Assembly: GCA_016271365.2 (NCBI GenBank)
Contig: CM057452.1
Span: 1,239,967,001 to 1,240,031,000 of the forward strand
Reading direction: 5' to 3'
Length of the DNA: 64,000 bases
Origin: Neoceratodus forsteri
Lineage: Eukaryota; Chordata; Ceratodontiformes; Ceratodontidae
Shown here in pieces: positions 57,125-64,000 of the stretch. The notes beneath the pieces were generated by a model, which ran no database searches, had not been told where the DNA came from, and saw only the letters and a list, made by a program, of their open reading frames with translations. Each line of letters starts with the position of its first letter. Within the stretch, counting starts at the first letter, position 1. A program made the position numbers and the translations under genes.

Positions 57125-57984
57125 TCTCACTGGAGCAGAATTTATTTGTTTATTTATTTATTGAGGAATCGAAAATACCTTTGGTTCAAAGACTCATTTA
57201 CAAAAGTTCTATGTCACAGAAATTCGGTACATAACAGACTTTATATAACAATTCAAAGAGGACACAGTTCAGCAATGAATACAAGGAAACAGTGAAAGCT
57301 AACAATCAGAAACTAGGGATAGTTAGTACAGGTTGGAGATATATGGTAAAGCTCAGAGATATATCTTAGGTCTGGAAGCCTATGGTAGGTAGGCCAGTGG
57401 CACTGATCAGCGGGGAAGGGAAGAGGGTAGGGGTTAAATAACAATCACAGGTATTTGAGGCCTGACGGTGGTCTCTAAGGTGGATTTTGAAAGGGCCAAT
57501 TCTATTTCCATTCACAAGCAAGGTTGGAAGGCTGTTCATGAGGGAGGGAGGGAGCTCTGAAGCTGAAGGGCCTTTGGAATTGTGAGGTATGGCAGGATGG
57601 AACCAAGAGGAGTAGCCTGGCAGAATTCTGAGTGTGCCTAAGCTCCGGGGCTAGGTGGACTAAGGGGGCGAGCCTGGGGGGAAGAGGCCGAGGGTAATTT
57701 TTTTGGCCATGAGGCAGGTGTGGAACCTAATCCTATTGTCGTGATTGAGCCAGTTGGTGGTGTTATAAAGGGAGCCTGTATGGGTAAGACGATCACATCC
57801 CGATATGAGGCGATACGCTTTATTTAGGGAGAGATGGAGTCTAAATAGGGCAGAGGTGCTTGCAGCACTATAGATAAGTATGCCGTAGTCGAGCAGGGAG
57901 AGGACAGAGGAGGAGATGGCGAGCCTAAAGGCATCTGGGGTAAAGCAGTGTTTGACGCGATACAATAACCCCAGCCTAACATGC
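57125..57984 (-). pseudogene. LINE reverse transcriptase C-terminal fragment
   Basis: Minus-strand ORF at 57986-57660: SSVLSLLDYGILIYSAAST then LNKAYRLISGCDRLTHTGSL and MAKKITLGLFPPGSPP. This is the thumb and C-terminal part of a non-LTR RT and resembles the layout at 61000-61490. The 3' end near 57130 carries a (TAAA)n-type tail. Heavily 5'-truncated. Confidence 0.72.
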
Positions 57985-57987
57985 ACA

Positions 57988-58026
57988 TGAAACCACTCTT
58001 ACACAGTAAAGAGCTGCTCCAGGGGA
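57988..58026 (-). repeat. Inverted repeat, right arm
   Basis: Reverse complement of 57042-57080. Both arms begin TCCCCTG outward and contain TAAGAGTGGTTTCA. Confidence 0.65.
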
Positions 58027-58289
58027 TGTATTATTATATACTGTATAATATCATTCTCTTCTCTTCTCTCAACAGCCCAGTCCACGGTTGTGGTTCCCAT
58101 CCAAAAGGATGCCACTCTCCCTTATCACTGGTAGCTGCCTCATGGCACTGGGTCCAAAGAGTGCCTATAATTTTAGCATCAGCATGATGAGCGTAGTAAA
58201 AAAGGAGCTGTTTTTTTTTTTTGCAGGTGGTGCATCCCCTGTCTATAGGATTCTCATTCTGAGGGGGAGCAGATCCCGGGGAAAGTTAA

Positions 58290-58440
58290 CATTCATGGGG
58301 GCCATGGAATACTGTTTCCATGGCCCCATGTAAAAATTCAAAGTCCCATTATAGTAAAAAATGTCAGAGACCAGGATTAGAACCCTGGTATCCACTGATG
58401 CTGGCTAAGTTGCTCTGTGCCCCAGCCCTCCACACCAAGG
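58290..58440 (-). mobile_element. Possible tRNA-derived SINE head with adjacent hairpin
   Basis: Minus-strand ACCAGGGTTCTAATCCTGGT forms a tRNA-like T arm with a perfect B-box (58374-58384). Next to it CATGGGGGCCATGGAA and TTTCCATGGCCCCATG (58294-58330) form a nearly perfect 16 bp stem. The A-box and tail are weak, so the call is uncertain. Confidence 0.4.
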
Positions 58441-58444
58441 AATA

Positions 58445-58700
58445 GTGAAGATTAATAAGGGAGAGGGGAGGGGGGCAGAGGGAGACAGTGAAAAGGCAGA
58501 GTTACTGAATGAATACTTTTGCTCAGTATTCACAAAAGAAGATGAGGAGGAGTTGCCTAAACCAGACAATAGAAGCACTCTGGGTAGGGGGATTGACACC
58601 AGTCCATTTACAGAAGAAAGACTCCTGAAAGAACTCCTAAAACTCAAGGTGGACAAAGCAATGGGGCCTGACAGGATTCACCCCAGAATCCTAAAAGAAC
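58445..58700 (+). pseudogene. CR1 ORF2, N-terminal part of the RT region
   Basis: EKAELLNEYFCSVFTKEDEE, then LLKELLKLKVDKAMGPDRIH and PRILKE, the standard lead-in to the CR1 RT. No stop. Continues at 61926. Confidence 0.88.
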
Positions 58701-61494
58701 AGTCTATTTTTGACCTTTGGGTATCAGAAAATGCCTATGATATTATAGGAATCACAGAAACCTGGCTATCAAAAAAGCATTTAGATTCTGAATTTCAAAA
58801 GGAAAATTATGGTTTTTACAGATATGATAGGCCTACTAGGGGAGTTGGAGTTGCATTTTATATTAGAAGTAATTTGGGCCATGTAAATCAGCTTTTCTCA
58901 GGCAATATTGAGGGCATTGAGATATTATTGGTCTATATGACTAGATTAAAAATGTGTGTTGGGGTAGTATATTCTCATCCAAAACTAAAAATGTCATCAT
59001 TTGAGCTTTTGGCTTTAAAATTAAGTATGTTGATTGGACAAAGGGATGTACTCCTGATTGGAGATTTTAACACAGCATGGGGTGCAGAAAGAGGTCTTAA
59101 ACTGCAATCTGAATTTCAGGCATTAGGCCTTACTCAAGTAATAAATATTCCCACACATAGAAGTACATATGCTAGTGCAGGAAACATTTTGGACTTGATT
59201 TTTATTTCAAATTGTATTCACTTATTGGATTATAAAGTGGGTTCTCCAAATTTCGGAGATCATTGTTACCTTGAGTGTAATATCAATCAAGATTATGAAA
59301 TTTCTGACATTGTAAATTGTCGGTATGTTAGAGATTTTAAACATTTTTATAGATCTGCTTTTCAGATCCAAATGGGACAAGTAAATTGGGCTAGTATAGA
59401 CTTGATTCCAGAAGTAGATATGGCAGTCAGAGAATTCACAAAGATTTATTTAGAAGTATGTGACAAAAATGCTCCCTTTAAAAAATCTAGAGAAAGATTT
59501 AAACATAATCCTTGGGTAAATGAAACAATTAAAAAGTATATAAGATGGAAAGACAGGATATGGAAAAAGGCAGATCGCTCTTTAACAGTGGAAGATTGGG
59601 AATTGTTTAAGAAGATTAGGAATAAAAGTAAAAGTTTGATAAGAGAAGCAAGGAAAAGCTATTATAGAAATAAAGTGAATCAAACAAAAAATCCAGCTCA
59701 GTATTGGAATTTAATCAAGGACTTGGAGGGTAGGGAAAGAAAACACTTGAAAATAACCCTTAAGGATGAATTGGGAGAGGAGATGTCTACAAAACAAGTA
59801 GTAAATAATTTGAATCAGTAGTTTTGTTATCTTCCAGATATAAAAATGAAACAAGTTGATTGTAACCAGAGACATGTTTTTCAACAGATTAGGTTTTTGG
59901 AGACACAATATAGAGAGAGCATACCATGTTTTTATTTTCGGGCAATCAAAATTGGTGAAGTTAAGAAGCAAATACTACAGTTAAATTCACAGAAAGCAAT
60001 AGGGATGGATAGAATAGAAACAACTTTTTTGAAAGCTTCAGTAGAGCAAATAAGTCCAATATTGACAAAAATGTTTAATTTCAGCCTCCAGCAAAAAAGT
60101 TATCCAGATTTTTGGAAAAATTCCAAAATTGTTCCCTTTTTTAAGGGAGGAGATAAGACTAATCAATCAAATTATCGACCAATAGCCCTATTGTCGATTG
60201 CCTCAAAGGTCTTCAAGTGCCTGGTCTGTGCCCAGTTAGATGAATATCTGGAGAAGTATAAACTCTTGATTGATTGTCAGGTGGGCTTTAGGTAGGGTAG
60301 GTTGACGGACACTGCCCTGATGGATTTCCTGGACTCTATGGCAAGTGGCCTCGAAGCCTGGGAGTCTGTTGGGGCAGTGTTCGTCGACCTATCGAAGGCA
60401 TTTGATTTAGTCGACTTTAACATATTGATAAAAAGGCTGGCTCAGATGGGTATATCAGAACCTGTTCAGACATGGATATTATCATATCTGACTGAACGTA
60501 CACAACAGGTACATATAGATGGAATAATGTCAGATATAGAGGGTACTTTTAGGGGAGTTCCCCAAGGTTCAATCTTGGGTCCCCTATTATTTTTGATCTA
60601 TATAAATTCCCTTCCATCATGCATTCAAAATAGTAAGATTTATTTGTATGCCGATGACATGGCCCTTATAGGGAAAGCCAAAAATCTGGATGACTTACAA
60701 AAAATATTGCAATTTGATTTTGACATTTTACAAAACTGGTTAATCCAATCTAAAATGGTCCTTAGTACTAAAAAGACTCAGGTAATGCTTTTTCATCCTA
60801 AAAACAAATTGCCTCATCAGAATTTAAATATTTTTTCTTTAGGGGGTTTAATGTTAGAACAAGTTTGGGTATATAAGTATTTGGGAGTTTATATGGATAG
60901 TTCTCTTACCTTTTCTTCTCATATTACAAATACAACTAAAAAAGTCAATTCTAGATTGGGTGTGTTAAGAAGAAAAACATCAATATTATCAAGAGAGACA
61001 AGAAATAGAGTGGCTATACAATTACTTTTACCAACATTAGAATATGGTAGTTTAATGTATCAGTTTGCCCCTAAATATTTATTAAATAGTTTAGATAAAA
61101 CATATCATAGAATGGTGAGATATGTAATTAAATGCCCATATAATACCCATCATTGTAATTTACTCCAAGATCTTGGTTGGGATTCCCTTGCAACTCGCCA
61201 AAGAAACTTGTAGGGTATAAAGCCTTCTTTAAATATGGAGGGAAGGTTAATCATGATGTGATCTCTAGTGGTGTCCCTATCTCTGACAGATATAACCTAA
61301 GACATTTAAAACATAGATGTCAAAATGTTCCCCTAGAACTAAACGTTTATAGTAAAATGCAACAACATTTTTATTTGCCGAAAATATGGAATGAAATAGA
61401 TTCAGATATTAGAACTATTGATAGTTTTAATAAATTTAAATATTCCCTGAATATTATTTGGAGAGATAGATGCATTTGTTATGGAGTTCTTTAG
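58701..61494 (+). pseudogene. LINE endonuclease-reverse transcriptase ORF, nearly intact
   Basis: One frame from 58701 to 61213 with only two stops, both TAG (59819-59821, 60293-60295), then a frameshift to 61177-61494. Endonuclease: IGITETWLS, GVGVAFYIRSN, VLLIGDFNTAW, NILDLIFISN, FGDHCYLE; the first strand is missing. RT: NYRPIALLSIASKVFK, VFVDLSKAFDLVDF, GVPQGSILGPLLF, LYADDMALIG and YLGVYMDSSLTF. A C-terminal WNEIDSDIR motif follows. The catalytic residues of both domains are present. This is the best-preserved LINE ORF in the window. Confidence 0.88.
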
Positions 61495-61925
61495 ATTCTA
61501 TAAATACCCTTTTTTATTTTTTATTTTAATCCTTCCCTTTTCTTTTATTTTTTGTTTTCGTTTGTCTCCATTTCCTTCCCTCCTTTTCTTCCTTGATGTC
61601 GTGTCCTAATATGATAATGTTGAAAATGAAAATAATTCTTTTCTACGTTATTAGATCTCCAATTTTTGGACTTGCCTGGATAATGCATACTTAAAGTGAG
61701 ATGAAATTGTTGAATTTCTCTGACATATTGTGTATTTATGTATGTCTTTTTGTAATTTATGTAGTGGAATTGTTTGTCATACATGTAAGAATTGTTCCTG
61801 TAATATAATATTACATGATGTTTCTGTTCTTTGAAATTGTAATCTTAAAACAAGACAACTTTGATAAACAGGGCCCTTGGTCCTAAAAGTTATTATCCTG
61901 TTAAAAAATAAAGTTTTTATCTATC
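58701..61925 (+). mobile_element. Nearly complete LINE (L2/Rex1-like group) inserted in CR1
   Basis: 3225 bp between two CR1 halves, 5'-truncated within its endonuclease. The 3' UTR ends with AATAAA at 61907 and TTTTTATCTATC. The RT belongs to the L2/CR1/Rex1 assemblage, but I could not assign the clade with certainty. No clear target-site duplication. Confidence 0.82.
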
Positions 61926-63330
61926 TAAGGGAGGACCTAGTGACACCACTGACCACACTTTTTAACAAATCATGGGAGGATGGGGTGGTACCTGAGGACT
62001 GGAGGAGGGCAGATGTGATTCCCCTTCACAAAAGTGGGAGCAAGGCAGAAGCAGGAAACTACAGACCCGTAAGTTTGACCTCAGTGGTAGGGAAAATGAT
62101 GGAATCACTTCTGAAAGAAAGAATTGTTGAGTACCTAGAGGCCAGAGGGGCACAGGACCAAAAGCAGCATGGATCTACAGCAGGAAGATCATGTCAGATG
62201 AATCTAATAGAGTTCTTTGACTGGGTGACCAAAGTAATAGAACAGGGAGAGGCTGTGGATATGGCCTACCTAGACTTTAGCAAGGCATTTGACACTGTCC
62301 CACACAAAAGATTGATAATCAAGTTAGCCAGCCTGGGAGTGGGTCCCAGGGTGGTAGCCTGGGTAGCAAACTGATTGTACAACAGGACACAAAAGGTAAT
62401 AGTGAATGGAACACATTCTGAAGAAAGGGGGGTCACTAGTGGAGTACCTCAGGGCTCAGTACTAGGTCCAGTCCTCTTTAACATCTTTATAGGTGACATT
62501 GCAGAGGGTCTGGAGGGAAAGGTATGCCTCTTTGCAGATGACACAAATATCTGTAACAGAGTTGATACACAAGGAGGGGGTAGAAAGGATGAGAAGGGAC
62601 TTGGCAAGGTTGGAGGAATGGTCAGACATATGGCCACTTAGATTCAACACAAAGAAGTGCAAAGTAATGCACCTGGGAAACAAAAACCCAGGAGAAGAGT
62701 ACACAATAGCAGGGGAGGTACTAACAACAACAAAAATGGAAAGGGACCTAGGGATAATCATATCAGATGATCTAAAGGTGGGTAAGCAATGTGAGAAGTC
62801 AATAAGGAGAGCCAGGGGGATACTGGGATGCATATGAAGGGGCATCACAAGTAGAAAAAGGGAAGTGGTTATCCCTCTGTACAAACAGTTGGTGAGACCC
62901 CATCAGGAGTACTGTGTGCAGTTTTGGAGACCTCATCTATGCAAGGACATAGAGAGGATGGAAGCAGTCCAGAAGAGGTCAACTAAAATGGTGCAGGGTC
63001 TGCATCAGAAACCATATGAAGAGAGACTGAGAGAGCTTAATATGTATATCCTTGATGAAAGGAGGGATGGGAGGGACATGATAGAAATGTTCAAGCACCT
63101 CAAGGGAATCAACAAAGTCCAGGAGGGTAGCATCTTTCAGAAAAAGAGATGTGTAAGAACAAGGGGGCACAATTTAAAGATAGAGGGGGGACGGTTTAGG
63201 GGTAATGTGAGGAAATTTTTTTTCACAGGAGAGTGGTGGATGCATGGAACCGCCTTCCTGGAGAGGCTGTGGGGTCTAAAACAGTGGAGGAATTCAAACA
63301 TGCATGGGATAGACATAAGGCAATTATAGT
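61926..63330 (+). pseudogene. CR1 ORF2, RT and C-terminal part
   Basis: EDWRRADVIPLHKSGSKAEA, NYRPVSLTSVVGK, AYLDFSKAFDTVPHKRL, a TGA at 62372-62374 (replacing Trp), GVPQGSVLGPVLF and LFADDTNI, a frameshift near 62550, FNTKKCKVMHLG, a TGA at 62835, then VRPHQEYCVQFWRPHL and the C-terminal region to about 63330. All CR1 RT blocks are present in order. Confidence 0.9.
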
Positions 63331-63462
63331 GGGGGGGTGGCAGGAAGTAGGCTGTTGGTTAACTAAAATCTGCAGCTTATCCAGTAGGTAGGGAAATGGG
63401 CAGACTGGGTGGGCCAAGTGGTCCTTATCTGCCATCAAAGTCTATGTTTCTATGTTTCTATG

Positions 63463-63699
63463 ACCAGTGGAGTGCTTACAGCTAGTGTTATAAAACCCTA
63501 GTCATTATCCATGTGAGCGCTTACCAGACTAGCACCATATAGTGCGGTGCTATTCTGCATGACCCTGTCTCTCAGGAAAGTCTAAGTTGTCAGCAGGAGG
63601 CAGCCAACAAGAAGCTGCTGAAGTCCACCATGGGGCCCAGAAGGGCACGCAGGCTGAAATAGGCTGCATACACCGCATGCTCCCGCACCACAAGCAGCA
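63463..63699. other. Unassigned sequence
   Basis: No recognised feature between the CR1 tail and the palindromic repeat. Confidence 0.35.
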
Positions 63700-64000
63700 A
63701 CAGCATGAGCACCCTTGTTCATGAGCTGGGGTCATAGGAAGGCTGCATAGAAAATTTGGGATAAAAATATTAAAAAACAACAATGCTATGAGTGTGCCTT
63801 GGAAATTTTCATCTCTCACTCATAACTTTGGTAATTTTCAATCCTTTGACCCCAAATTTTCAACATAGCCATTTTTTCATACCACCTTATGAACATGACA
63901 GCTACCATTTATAAAATTCTGTCTGATACATGTTTTTGCACCTGCAGTGCAAAATTACCTTTCCTGGATGGATTTGAGCATCTTTACCCACTGGTTTCCT
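63700..64000. repeat. Palindromic repeat of about 297 bp, locus 3 (runs off the window)
   Basis: CCTTGTTCATGAGCTGGGGTC, GAAAATTTGGGATAAAAATATT at 63749 and CCCCAAATTTTCAACATAG at 63850 are the same blocks as locus 2. Only one unit is in the window; no hairpin array precedes it. Confidence 0.78.

Larger units (their letters stand above)
58445..63462 (+). mobile_element. CR1 LINE, split by another LINE
   Basis: The CR1 parts are 58445-58700 and 61926-63462. The protein reads HPRILKE before the insertion and EDLVTPLTTLFNKSW after it, which is continuous in CR1. The 3' UTR has GGCAGACTGGGTGGGCCAAG and the tail CTATGTTTCTATGTTTCTAT, typical of CR1. The 5' end is truncated within the ORF2 linker. 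Confidence 0.92.

Overview
This is a gene-poor stretch of a vertebrate nuclear genome built almost entirely of nested, decayed transposable elements. The mixture is L1 and Tx1-like LINEs, L2, CR1, a Ngaro-type tyrosine-recombinase retroelement, long-LTR elements, MYB/SANT ORFs of the Harbinger kind, an HE1-like tRNA-SINE and MIR-like SINEs. That mixture fits an amphibian better than a mammal or bird. A caecilian is my best guess, but it is an inference from repeat content only. No intact protein-coding gene is visible. One possible host exon lies at 44722-45011.

Layout. (1) 1-7290: 3' part of a degenerate L1 on +, broken by a SINE at 5296-5759 and ending in a poly(A) tail. (2) 7291-19287: a + strand LTR element with LTRs of about 2 kb. 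The left half of its 5' LTR is missing where the L1 abuts it, and an L2 sits in the remaining half. Its 3' LTR is split by a related minus-strand LTR element at 12526-18228. Both copies carry a short internal ORF that ends in an integrase-type zinc-binding segment, with no visible reverse transcriptase. (3) 19288-23270: two minus-strand MYB/SANT-like ORFs; the first is cut exactly at the LTR end. (4) 24635-26245: an array of hairpins with one shared loop and different stems, followed by palindromic units of about 297 bp. The same composite recurs at 45722-47270, and its second half begins again at 63700. (5) 26741-39915: a three-level nest, in which a SINE is split by a Tx1-like LINE (minus) that is split by a Ngaro element (+). 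(6) 39916-51300: mostly unrecognised sequence with small palindromic elements, two MIR-like SINEs and the candidate exon. (7) 51300-58440: a minisatellite, CA repeats, a two-exon MYB/SANT pseudogene at 55351-55975, and a LINE fragment between inverted repeats. (8) 58445-63462: a CR1 LINE split by a nearly complete LINE of another clade.

The nests give a relative order of insertion. The first LTR element landed in a MYB ORF and later received the L2, the second LTR element and probably the L1. In the second nest the SINE came first, then Tx1, then Ngaro. In the third the CR1 came first, then the inner LINE. Stop codons and frameshifts are common, and several key changes look like methyl-CpG decay. 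Nearly all coding regions are therefore pseudogenes. Clade names rest on reading protein motifs by eye; no database search was possible.
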